This document shows, one piece after another, positions 24,811-31,206 of a DNA stretch of 37,796 nucleotides. Below the pieces are notes generated by a model that was given only the letters and a program-made list of their open reading frames with translations, was not told where the DNA came from and made no database searches. Source of the stretch: Oceanibaculum pacificum. GTDB lineage: Bacteria > Pseudomonadota > Alphaproteobacteria > Oceanibaculales > Oceanibaculaceae. Positions within the stretch are counted from its first letter, which is position 1; every line of letters starts with the position of its first letter. The stretch covers positions 1 through 37,796 of the forward strand of contig NZ_LPXN01000108.1 of the NCBI RefSeq assembly GCF_001618175.1, in the 5' to 3' direction. The position numbers were made by a program, and so were the translations under genes.

Positions 24811-25242
24811 TCAACCCTTGCTGCGCGCCAGCTCGGTCTGGCCGGCCTCGGCAGGCATTTTCATAAGCTCTTCTTCGAATTTCATCAGCGCCTTGCACGC
24901 CTTCAAGGCCGGGAAGAAACGACGTTCCTGGACATCGCGGAACATGACCATCAGCGTGTCGCGCACCTGTGGCAAGGTGGTGCTGCGCATCAGCTCGATC
25001 ATCCGGTCCATGTATTCGTTGTAGTAGTTCTGATAATTATCCTGATCTAAGTACATAAGCATTAAGGAGAAGTAAATTCGGCGCACCGGGGTGTTGGCCT
25101 CCTCCTGCTGCATAATGTCTTTTTCACGCAGGAAGGTGGCTTGATTCTGCAGCACGATGTAGGAGGCCCCCTCGCCCATCGTGATCACCGCGCCGTTGAT
25201 GACGATTTTCTCACCCGGCTTGATATTGATTTTCAAAGCCAT
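24811..25242 (-). CDS. flbT: Flagellin mRNA regulator FlbT (copy 2)
   Basis: 143-aa FlbT paralogue: LKINIKPGEKIVINGAVITMGEG, ANTPVRRIYFSLMLMYLDQ, YYNEYMDRMIELMRSTTLPQV and LKACKALMKFEEELMKM. The ATG at 25242 starts the family sequence and has CGGAAG upstream. It lies 89 bases after the second flagellin gene, behind a strong terminator. No clear promoter is visible in the gap, so it may depend on read-through. A cognate role on the second flagellin's mRNA is inferred. Confidence 0.92.
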   Translation of the reverse strand: MALKINIKPGEKIVINGAVITMGEGASYIVLQNQATFLREKDIMQQEEANTPVRRIYFSLMLMYLDQDNYQNYYNEYMDRMIELMRSTTLPQVRDTLMVMFRDVQERRFFPALKACKALMKFEEELMKMPAEAGQTELARSKG

Positions 25243-25283
25243 GACGCGCTTCCGAGTTCCGTGCTGCGATGCGGGCAAACAAA

Positions 25284-25311
25284 AAGGGTGGGACCTTTCG
25301 GTCCCACCCTT
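25284..25311 (-). terminator. Terminator of the second flagellin gene
   Basis: A perfect 12-bp stem AAGGGTGGGACC (25284-25295) pairs with 25300-25311 across a 4-base loop and on the minus strand is followed by TTTTTGTTT. It lies 20 bases after the flagellin stop. Confidence 0.85.
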
Positions 25312-25331
25312 GGAGAATATCAGACTTCCGG

Positions 25332-26159
25332 TTAACGGAACAGGCTGAGCAGCACCGAGGGGCGCTGGTTGGCGATGCCGAGGGACTGCGAGGCCAGCTG
25401 CTGCTGGATCTGCAGAGCCTGCAAGCGGGCCGATTCCTTCGCCAGGTCGGCGTCGACGATGGAACCCAGACCGACCTCGACGGCGTCGGAGATCTTGCCG
25501 ATGAACTCGTCCTGGAACTTCAGGCGGCGGGTGTCGGCGCCGATATTGCCCAGGGCGGTGTTCACTTCACTGATGAAGGTATCCAGGTCGCCCAGCGTGG
25601 TGATCGCGGCGGCGGCGGTCGACACGTCGGCGGCGCCGGAGAAGGTCTCCAGATCGTCGATCAGGTTGTTGGCGCGAATGGTGATGGTCGAACCGTCGAT
25701 GTCCGAGATCACGTTCGTGTCGGTGGCGTCCGAGGCCAGGATATTGTTGCCCTGGAACTCGGCCTGGTTGATGAAGGCGCGGGCCTGGACCAGCAACTGG
25801 TTGAAGTCGTCGGTCAGGATGTCGCGCTGCGCGGTGGTCAGAGCGGCGTTGGCCAGCTCGGTCACCTTCTTCTTGATGTCGCCCGTCAGGTCGGACAGCG
25901 CGGTAGCGCCCGCTTCCGCAACGGTCAGCACGCCGACCGCGTTGGCAATACCCTGGGAGACCGCTTCATACGCCTTCAACTCGCCGCGCAGGCCCTGCGC
26001 GATCGAGAAGCTCGACGCGTCGTCGACAGCGCCCGTGACCTTGAAACCGGTCGAAACGCGGTTCTGAACCGTGTCCAGGCGGTTGTTGATGCTGTTGAGG
26101 TTCTGCAGCGCGACCATCGCGCCGGGATTGGTATTGATCGAATTTGCACCAGCAGGCAT
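25332..26159 (-). CDS. Flagellin (second copy)
   Basis: 275-aa filament protein with the same conserved ends as the first copy: NSINTNPGAMVALQNLNSI, RVSTGFKVTGAVDDASSFSI, and IVDADLAKESARLQALQIQQQLASQSLGIANQR. The central 100 residues differ. The ATG at 26159 has AAGGAT 8 bases upstream, but that sequence can fold into a small hairpin. It has a sigma-70-like promoter and a structured leader, suggesting strong, differently timed expression and post-transcriptional control. The first of two amino-terminal differences is an inserted AGA after MP. Confidence 0.95.
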   Translation of the reverse strand: MPAGANSINTNPGAMVALQNLNSINNRLDTVQNRVSTGFKVTGAVDDASSFSIAQGLRGELKAYEAVSQGIANAVGVLTVAEAGATALSDLTGDIKKKVTELANAALTTAQRDILTDDFNQLLVQARAFINQAEFQGNNILASDATDTNVISDIDGSTITIRANNLIDDLETFSGAADVSTAAAAITTLGDLDTFISEVNTALGNIGADTRRLKFQDEFIGKISDAVEVGLGSIVDADLAKESARLQALQIQQQLASQSLGIANQRPSVLLSLFR

Positions 26160-26194
26160 AGCGAAGATCCTTCTTCTAAGGGCTCAATCGGTTC

Positions 26195-26232
26195 ACAGCA
26201 GCGCAATCGTTTTGATTTGCGTAAAATGCTGT
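26195..26232 (-). promoter_or_regulatory. Stem-loop in the leader of the second flagellin mRNA
   Basis: In the minus-strand transcript, ACAGCA (26232-26227) pairs with TGCTGT (26200-26195). Inside it CGCAAATC (26221-26214) pairs with GATTGCG (26208-26202) with one bulged A and a 5-base loop. The structure lies between the predicted start and the ribosome-binding site and is a candidate FlbT target, since FlbT acts on flagellin leaders in Caulobacter. Confidence 0.55.
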
Positions 26233-26240
26233 CTATCTCG

Positions 26241-26269
26241 ACACTACCCCTGCCCACTCCCTGTGTCAA
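26241..26269 (-). promoter_or_regulatory. Sigma-70-like promoter for the second flagellin
   Basis: The minus strand carries TTGACA (26269-26264), a 17-base spacer, then TAGTGT (26246-26241). The -35 is perfect and the -10 matches 4 of 6. It predicts a leader of about 75 bases. No -24/-12 element is visible here. Confidence 0.6.
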
Positions 26270-26353
26270 CAAATTCTGCAAAAAAAGCCGAAAATTTTAG
26301 ATAAATATTTTCTCGCTTCCCTTAGGGATAAATTATCCTTTTATATTAAGGTA

Positions 26354-27175
26354 TTATGTACCGACCCGCTGGGTCTGGACCAGGCCGCGCAGGCAGGCAA
26401 TGGCGCTCAGCGCGGTGATTTTGCCGGTCTTCGGGTTCTCTTCCGTGGGCACGTTTTCGATGCTCAGCGTGAAGCGCGCGCTGTCCGCTTCCACCTCGAT
26501 CCGGTGGGTATTGCGGGTCACGGCGGGATCCGCCCAGATTTGCAGCCGGGTGCGATCCGGCCCGATCCCGGCCAGGCTCAGCGCGGCGGCCACGTTTACA
26601 TTGGCGGGAAATCCCTTGGCGCCGTCACGGGCGGAGCCGTCGAACACCTTCTTGGCCTCGTTCAGCCCCTCCAGCGAGATGCCGTTCTCGACCAGATAGG
26701 GCGCTCCCTCCAGCCCGCGCGGCGGCTTGCGGGTCACCATGGTGACGCTCTCGATGGCGCCCTCGGCGGCGGCGCGCACGGCGTCCAGCCCGAGCAGCGC
26801 GCCGGTCGGCACGACGATCCGTCCCCCGCTCTCCTCGGCCAGCGGCTTCAGATGCTCATGCACCAGAAGCTGGCCGACACTGAGCGGCACGAAGATGCGG
26901 CCGGCCCGCAGCGCCGGCTCCGCGATCCGCAGGAAAACGGCGGAGGGCGCGCACTCCACGACGATGTCGGCCACCCCCGCCAGTTCCTCCAGCGGCAGCA
27001 CCGGCACCGGCCTGGCGAATCCGGCCATCTTGGCTTCCGCCTTCGCCACGTCGCGCGCGGAAATCGCGGCCAGTTCCAGCCCCGCGATGCCGGCATCGAT
27101 ACGGGCGGCCAGGGCATGGCCGATGGCGCCGAAACCGCCGATGGCGACACGCAGGGAAGCACGGGGTGTAGACAT
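26354..27175 (-). CDS. Aspartate dehydrogenase (NadX-type, DUF108)
   Basis: 273-aa NAD(P)-dependent dehydrogenase of the L-aspartate dehydrogenase family, which interconverts aspartate and iminosuccinate/oxaloacetate plus ammonia. The Rossmann start is VAIGGFGAIGHALAARI. The family C-terminal blocks are GLNEAKKVFDGSARDGAKGFPANVNVAAALSLAGIGPDRT and DPAVTRNTHRIEVEADSARF, with the expected THRIEV histidine. The ATG at 27175 fits the family length. No nadA or nadC is nearby; instead it is divergent from tctCBA, so a catabolic or amino-acid-forming role on an imported substrate is more likely than NAD synthesis. An AT-rich imperfect hairpin after the stop (near 26326-26350) may end the transcript. 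Confidence 0.85.
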   Translation of the reverse strand: MSTPRASLRVAIGGFGAIGHALAARIDAGIAGLELAAISARDVAKAEAKMAGFARPVPVLPLEELAGVADIVVECAPSAVFLRIAEPALRAGRIFVPLSVGQLLVHEHLKPLAEESGGRIVVPTGALLGLDAVRAAAEGAIESVTMVTRKPPRGLEGAPYLVENGISLEGLNEAKKVFDGSARDGAKGFPANVNVAAALSLAGIGPDRTRLQIWADPAVTRNTHRIEVEADSARFTLSIENVPTEENPKTGKITALSAIACLRGLVQTQRVGT

Positions 27176-27192
27176 GATTTTCTCTTTCTGAG

Positions 27193-27239
27193 CCGTCGGA
27201 CTGGTCAAATCGTAGGTGATGGCCTACCTTCCCCGACGG
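27193..27239 (-). promoter_or_regulatory. Nested inverted repeats in the leader of the aspartate dehydrogenase gene
   Basis: CCGTCGG (27193-27199) pairs with CCGACGG (27233-27239). Inside, GTAGG (27212-27216) pairs with CCTAC (27223-27227) around a 6-base loop. It lies 18 bases before the ATG and could be a structured mRNA leader or overlapping operators. No known riboswitch family is recognised. Confidence 0.35.
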
Positions 27240-27293
27240 ATTGTTGTCCAGACTTATAACATCCCGCCCCGCCGGGAGAGGACGACTGAGGAA

Positions 27294-27323
27294 TTGCAAG
27301 CCTGCAAACCTGCCTGCTAAAGA
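27294..27323 (+). promoter_or_regulatory. Possible promoter for tctCBA
   Basis: TTGCAA (27294-27299) and TAAAGA (27318-27323) are 18 bases apart, 56 bases before the tctC ATG. The match is modest. Confidence 0.3.
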
Positions 27324-27379
27324 GCGGGAGAGCATGGGCGTTTTTCCCATAACCAAGAGGACACAGCAGGGAGTCCGAA

Positions 27380-28354
27380 ATGCAAAAGCAGACCCTTCTT
27401 TCGACCGCGGCCGCAGCCTTCATGGCCGTCGCCGCCTTTCTTCCCGCCAGCAGCCAGGCCGCCGCGCCGACTTGCTCGACCGCGCAGCTCATCGTTCCCT
27501 GGGGTGCCGGCGGCGATACCGACATCGTTTTCCGCACCTTCGTCGACGCCATCAACAAGAGCGGCGTGAAGCCCGAGCTGCAGGTCGTGAATATCGGCGG
27601 CCAGGGCGGCAATCGCGGCGCGGCCGAGGCCCGCAAGGCGGCCCCCGACGGCTGCACGCTGGTCGCCATCCATGAAAGCGCGATCACCAGCTATCTGACC
27701 GGCCGCGTCGATTTCACCACCGACGCCTTCGAGCCGGTGTCGCTGGTCACCTACACGCCGTCGATCATCGGCGCCTACGCCAAGGCCCCCTTCAAGAGCA
27801 TGCAGGAGCTGATCGCCGCGGCGAAGAAAGAGCCGAAGAGCATCACCGCCGGCGTGACCCTGGGGTCGACCAGCCACTTCATCTTCCTGCTGATCGAGGA
27901 CGCGACCGGCACGGAGTTCCGCTACGTCTCCTACGAAGGCACGCGCGAGCGCAACACCGCCCTGCTGGCCGGCAACGTGCTGCTGGGCGAAAGCAACATC
28001 CTGACCGCCAAGCAGTACCTCTCCGAAGGCTCCATGCAGGCGCTGGCCATCGCCACCGAACAGCGCGACGAGCAGCTGCCCCAGGTGCCGACGCTGAAGG
28101 AGCTGGGCATTCCGGTCACCTATGGCCTAGCGCGCGGCGTCATGGCGCCGAAGGGCACCCCGGCCGATATCATCAAGTTCTGGGAAGAAGTCTTCGCCAA
28201 GGCCGCCAAGGATCCGGGCGTGACCAAGGCGATCACCGGCGCCAGCTCCACCGTCATGTACAAGAATGCCGCTGATTACGCGGCGTTCCTGAAAAGCTCC
28301 TATGCCGAGCATGAGCGCCTGGCGATCAAGATCGGCATGTACAAGAAGCCGTAA
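27380..28354 (+). CDS. Tripartite tricarboxylate transporter substrate-binding protein (TctC)
   Basis: 324-aa periplasmic binding protein (Bug/TctC family) that captures a carboxylate for the TctAB permease. A signal peptide (about 1-28, ending SSQAAA) is followed by the family pattern: LIVPWGAGGDTDIVFR, NIGGQGGNRGAAEA, GCTLVAI, SMQELIAAAKKEPKSITAG, TKAITGASSTVMYKN. AGGGAG lies before the ATG. The ligand cannot be read from sequence; TctC proteins bind many mono-, di- and tricarboxylates. It is the first gene of tctC-tctB-tctA. Confidence 0.92.
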   Translation: MQKQTLLSTAAAAFMAVAAFLPASSQAAAPTCSTAQLIVPWGAGGDTDIVFRTFVDAINKSGVKPELQVVNIGGQGGNRGAAEARKAAPDGCTLVAIHESAITSYLTGRVDFTTDAFEPVSLVTYTPSIIGAYAKAPFKSMQELIAAAKKEPKSITAGVTLGSTSHFIFLLIEDATGTEFRYVSYEGTRERNTALLAGNVLLGESNILTAKQYLSEGSMQALAIATEQRDEQLPQVPTLKELGIPVTYGLARGVMAPKGTPADIIKFWEEVFAKAAKDPGVTKAITGASSTVMYKNAADYAAFLKSSYAEHERLAIKIGMYKKP

Positions 28355-28378
28355 AGGCGCGACGACCTAAAGCGAGGC

Positions 28379-28411
28379 AAGAGCCGCAGGGAACCCTTCC
28401 CTGCGGCCTTG
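28379..28411 (+). terminator. Hairpin between tctC and tctB
   Basis: GCCGCAGGGAA (28383-28393) pairs with TTCCCTGCGGC (28397-28407) over a 3-base loop. The stem extends outward through CAAG/CTTG with a bulged A. No long T-run follows, so it may be a leaky terminator or an mRNA-stability element that raises TctC over the membrane subunits. Confidence 0.6.
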
Positions 28412-28442
28412 TCTATTGGCAGTACCCGTTGCCGGTAGAACC

Positions 28443-28925
28443 ATGAACCGTCTCAATCGCGATACCATCACAGCCATCGTGCTGCTTCTGGTCTGCGGCG
28501 CCTGCTTCTGGCAGACCTTCTATATTCGTGAAATTCCGTTCTCCACCATGGGCTCGGAGGTCTGGCCGCGCTTCGCGCTGGCGATGATGTTCGTGCTGGT
28601 GTCGATCTATCTGGTGCAGTCCATCGCCTCCCCGCCGCCGCGGGTCGAGGGCGAGCGGCGCAGCGTTAGGGCGTGGGTCTCCAGCTATAGCAGCGCCTTG
28701 TGGTGCTTCGGGATGTTCTTCCTGTTCGTGCTGGTCATGCCCTATCTCGGCATGTTGCTGAGCGGCATCCTGTTCGTATTCGTCACCCAGACGGTTATCG
28801 GCCGGCGCGACCCGCGCAGCCTGGCGATCCATTTGGTCGTGGCGCTGGTCGCTGTCGGCGGCATGTGGGCGATCTTCCGCTACGGGCTCGGCGTGGCGCT
28901 GCCCGTCGGCTCGCTGTTCCGCTAA
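28443..28925 (+). CDS. Tripartite tricarboxylate transporter small membrane protein (TctB)
   Basis: 160-aa inner-membrane protein with four predicted transmembrane helices (about 8-24, 36-60, 82-115 as two close segments, 122-150), the normal size and topology for TctB. The ATG at 28443 starts NRLNRDTITAIVLLLVCGAC. The ribosome-binding site is weak. It is followed by tctA after 17 bases with a GGGGGGAGAG stretch between. Confidence 0.82.
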   Translation: MNRLNRDTITAIVLLLVCGACFWQTFYIREIPFSTMGSEVWPRFALAMMFVLVSIYLVQSIASPPPRVEGERRSVRAWVSSYSSALWCFGMFFLFVLVMPYLGMLLSGILFVFVTQTVIGRRDPRSLAIHLVVALVAVGGMWAIFRYGLGVALPVGSLFR

Positions 28926-28942
28926 GGGGGGAGAGAAAAGCG

Positions 28943-30592
28943 ATGCTTGAAAATCTCCTCACCGCCTTCGGCGATGTCTTCGCCCTGCATAATTTGGCGC
29001 TGATGGCCGGCGGCGTGGCCTGCGGCCTGATCGCCGGCTCCATCCCCGGCTTCACCATCACCATGGCGGTGGTGCTGACATTGCCCTTCACCTTCGGCAT
29101 GAGCCCCGTCGAGGGTCTGTCGACCATGCTGGGCGTCTATGTCGGCGGCCTGACCGGCGGCATGTTCGCCTCCGCGCTGATCGGCATTCCCGGCACGCCA
29201 TCGGCCATATCCACAACGTTCGACGGCTTCCCGATGGCCCGCAAGGGCCGGCCCGGGCTGGCGCTGGGCCTGGGGCTGTGGTCGTCCTTCATGGCCGGCA
29301 TCCTGTCCGCCATCGTGCTGGTCTTCATGGCCCCCACCCTGGCCGCCATCGGCCTTGAGTTCGGGCCGTGGGATTATTTCACCCTGGTCTGCTTCGCGCT
29401 GACCATCGCCGCCAGCCTGTCCGACGGCGCGCTGATCAAGGGCCTGATCGCCGGCGTGTTCGGCATGGTCGTCGCCGCTATCGGCGAGGACGCCATCAAC
29501 GGCGCGGAGCGGATGACCTTCGGCATTGACACATGGCGGTCGGGTTTCGACTTCCTGCCGGTGCTGATCGGCCTGTTCGCCTTCAGCCAACTGCTGTCCG
29601 ATTTGCGCGACAAGGAGGCCGCGAAGAAGCCCATGCTGTCCGGCAAGCACGCCGTGGTGCGCATGGAGCATCTGGAATCGATCCGGCTGAATTTCGTGCA
29701 TTGGATTACCGTCGTGCGCGCCTCGGCCATCGGCCTGTTCATCGGCCTGCTGCCGGCGGCGGGCAGCTCGATCTCCAACATCCTGGCCTATGACCAGGAG
29801 AAGAAGGCCTCCAAGCATCCGGAGAAGTTCGGCACCGGCGTGCCGGAAGGCGTGATCGCCTCGGAAGCGTCGAACAACGCCACCGCTGGCGGGGCGCTGA
29901 TCATGATGATGGCGCTCGGCATTCCCGGCGACGCCGTGACCGCCGTGATGCTGGGGGCGCTGACAATCCACAATATCGCGCCCAGCCCCACCTTCATCTC
30001 GACCCAGCCGAAGCTGGCCTACGCCATCATGGTCGCCTATTTCCTGGCGAACTTCATGACGCTGGCCATGACCTCCGGCTGCCTCAGGGTGTTCATGCTG
30101 GTCACCCGGGTGCCGCTTTACATTTTGAGCGTGGTGATCCTGGGCTATTGCGCCATCGGCGTGTTCACGCTGAACAACGTCATCTCCGACATCTGGACCC
30201 TGCTGCTGTTCGGCGTCATCGGCTTCGTCATGCAGCAGCGCGGCTTCCCGCTGACGCCGATGGTGCTGGGCGTGGTGCTGGGGCCTGTGGCGGAGCTGAA
30301 CCTGTCGCGCGCCATCGCCACCAGCGACGATCTCACCTTGTTCGTCACCCGCCCCTGGGCGTTGTTCTTCGTGCTGATGGCGGTGTTCTCGGTGTTCTTC
30401 CCGCTCTATCAGAAGGCGCGGGAACGGGGCCAGCGCTGGTCGCTCTATTACGGGGCTGCCTTCATGGCCTCCGTGGCGGTGCCGCTGATCATGATGGGCG
30501 GCTGGTTCCGCACCGGGCTGGGCATAGCGCTGCTGCTGGGCGCGGCCGCGCTGGCCTGGCGGCGCAGCCGGCATACGCTCACGGCAAGCTGA
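28943..30592 (+). CDS. Tripartite tricarboxylate transporter large membrane protein (TctA)
   Basis: 549-aa permease with about 12 or more hydrophobic helices. TctA signatures: GLIAGSIPGFTITMAVVLTLPFTFGM, GGLTGGMFASALIGIPGTPSAISTTFDGFPMARKG, and GVIASEASNNATAGGALIMMMALGIPGDAVTAVMLGAL. The start at 28943 follows AGGGGGGAGAG and fits the family; the frame runs back into tctB without family meaning. It is about 50 residues longer than many TctA proteins, ending in two extra hydrophobic segments and a basic tail. Confidence 0.94.
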   Translation: MLENLLTAFGDVFALHNLALMAGGVACGLIAGSIPGFTITMAVVLTLPFTFGMSPVEGLSTMLGVYVGGLTGGMFASALIGIPGTPSAISTTFDGFPMARKGRPGLALGLGLWSSFMAGILSAIVLVFMAPTLAAIGLEFGPWDYFTLVCFALTIAASLSDGALIKGLIAGVFGMVVAAIGEDAINGAERMTFGIDTWRSGFDFLPVLIGLFAFSQLLSDLRDKEAAKKPMLSGKHAVVRMEHLESIRLNFVHWITVVRASAIGLFIGLLPAAGSSISNILAYDQEKKASKHPEKFGTGVPEGVIASEASNNATAGGALIMMMALGIPGDAVTAVMLGALTIHNIAPSPTFISTQPKLAYAIMVAYFLANFMTLAMTSGCLRVFMLVTRVPLYILSVVILGYCAIGVFTLNNVISDIWTLLLFGVIGFVMQQRGFPLTPMVLGVVLGPVAELNLSRAIATSDDLTLFVTRPWALFFVLMAVFSVFFPLYQKARERGQRWSLYYGAAFMASVAVPLIMMGGWFRTGLGIALLLGAAALAWRRSRHTLTAS

Positions 30593-30599
30593 CGCGAAC

Positions 30600-30624
30600 A
30601 GGCCGGCGGTATCCCCGCCGGCCT
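30600..30624 (+). terminator. Terminator after tctA
   Basis: AGGCCGGCGG (30600-30609) pairs with CCGCCGGCCT (30615-30624) across a 5-base loop and is followed by TTTTCG. It lies 8 bases after the tctA stop and just before the convergent end of the ACT-like gene. Confidence 0.85.
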
Positions 30625-30632
30625 TTTTCGTC

Positions 30633-30956
30633 TCAGTCGGTCAGGACAACGCAGCCGAACACGCCGGGGATCTGCGCGATGCAGCGGCCGACATAATGCG
30701 CATGATCGGAATCGCGCATCATCGCCTCGGCCTCGACTTCCAGCCGCTCGCCCTCTTCGGCGGCGACGCGGCGGCTCAGCCAGCGCTCGGGCACCAGGCT
30801 GCGCTTGGCGAAATGCTCCAGCACGCGCGGCAACATGCCGGGGTCGACTTCGGCGGAGAGGCGGAAATGGGCGAGAACGGGATCGGCTTCGACGGTCGCT
30901 TCGGCAGCGTAGGGGTTAGCGACAGGAGCCTGGGACGAGACAAGAAGAACGGACAT
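30633..30956 (-). CDS. ACT-like domain protein, possible ALS-type regulatory subunit
   Basis: 107-aa protein. Residues about 28-105 (HFRLSAEVDPGMLPRVLEHF, LVPERWLSRR, ERLEVEAEAMM, YVGRCIAQIPGVFGCVVLTD) have the beta-alpha-beta-beta-alpha-beta pattern of an ACT domain and look like small acetolactate synthase regulatory subunits such as IlvM. The gene is divergent from an acetolactate-synthase-like ThDP enzyme, which fits a regulatory partner. The ATG at 30956 has GGAAGTG upstream; an earlier ATG at 30977 is less likely. The match is structural by eye, not a clear family hit. A perfect hairpin lies in its leader. Confidence 0.55.
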   Translation of the reverse strand: MSVLLVSSQAPVANPYAAEATVEADPVLAHFRLSAEVDPGMLPRVLEHFAKRSLVPERWLSRRVAAEEGERLEVEAEAMMRDSDHAHYVGRCIAQIPGVFGCVVLTD

Positions 30957-31000
30957 GAGATGCACTTCCAATAGCATGGGACCAAGACGAATCAATCAGA

Positions 31001-31024
31001 CCCGGCGTCTCGACAGACGCCGGG
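31001..31024. promoter_or_regulatory. Hairpin between the ACT-like gene and the ThDP enzyme gene
   Basis: CCCGGCGTCT (31001-31010) pairs perfectly with AGACGCCGGG (31015-31024) across CGAC. On the minus strand it lies 45 bases before the ACT-like ATG, so it may be a leader attenuator or an operator for the divergent pair. No T-run follows on the minus strand. Confidence 0.45.
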
Positions 31025-31206
31025 GCGATAATTCGAATCGCGATCCCGAAGCTCTTATGCATCATGGAAAGAATATTACCCAGGCGTCTCCGCGCCGTCA
31101 ACGCCGGAAAAGGCCCTCGCATGGCTGCTTTCCGCAATGCAGCCTTGCCTTCATGTCAGTCCCGCCTTAAGCCGGAACCAAACGCACATAATACAGGACC
31201 ATCCAG

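Noticed and set aside
26270..26353. AT-rich patch with a GGATAA-A-TTATCC palindrome as a possible attachment site or origin element
   Set aside because: No integrase, direct repeats or DnaA boxes nearby; more likely the 3' end of the aspartate dehydrogenase transcript and the upstream region of fliC2.
28922..30574. Long minus-strand frame (550 codons) opposite tctA
   Set aside because: The translation is rich in His, Gln, Gly and Arg with no domain, and tctA on the other strand is unambiguous.
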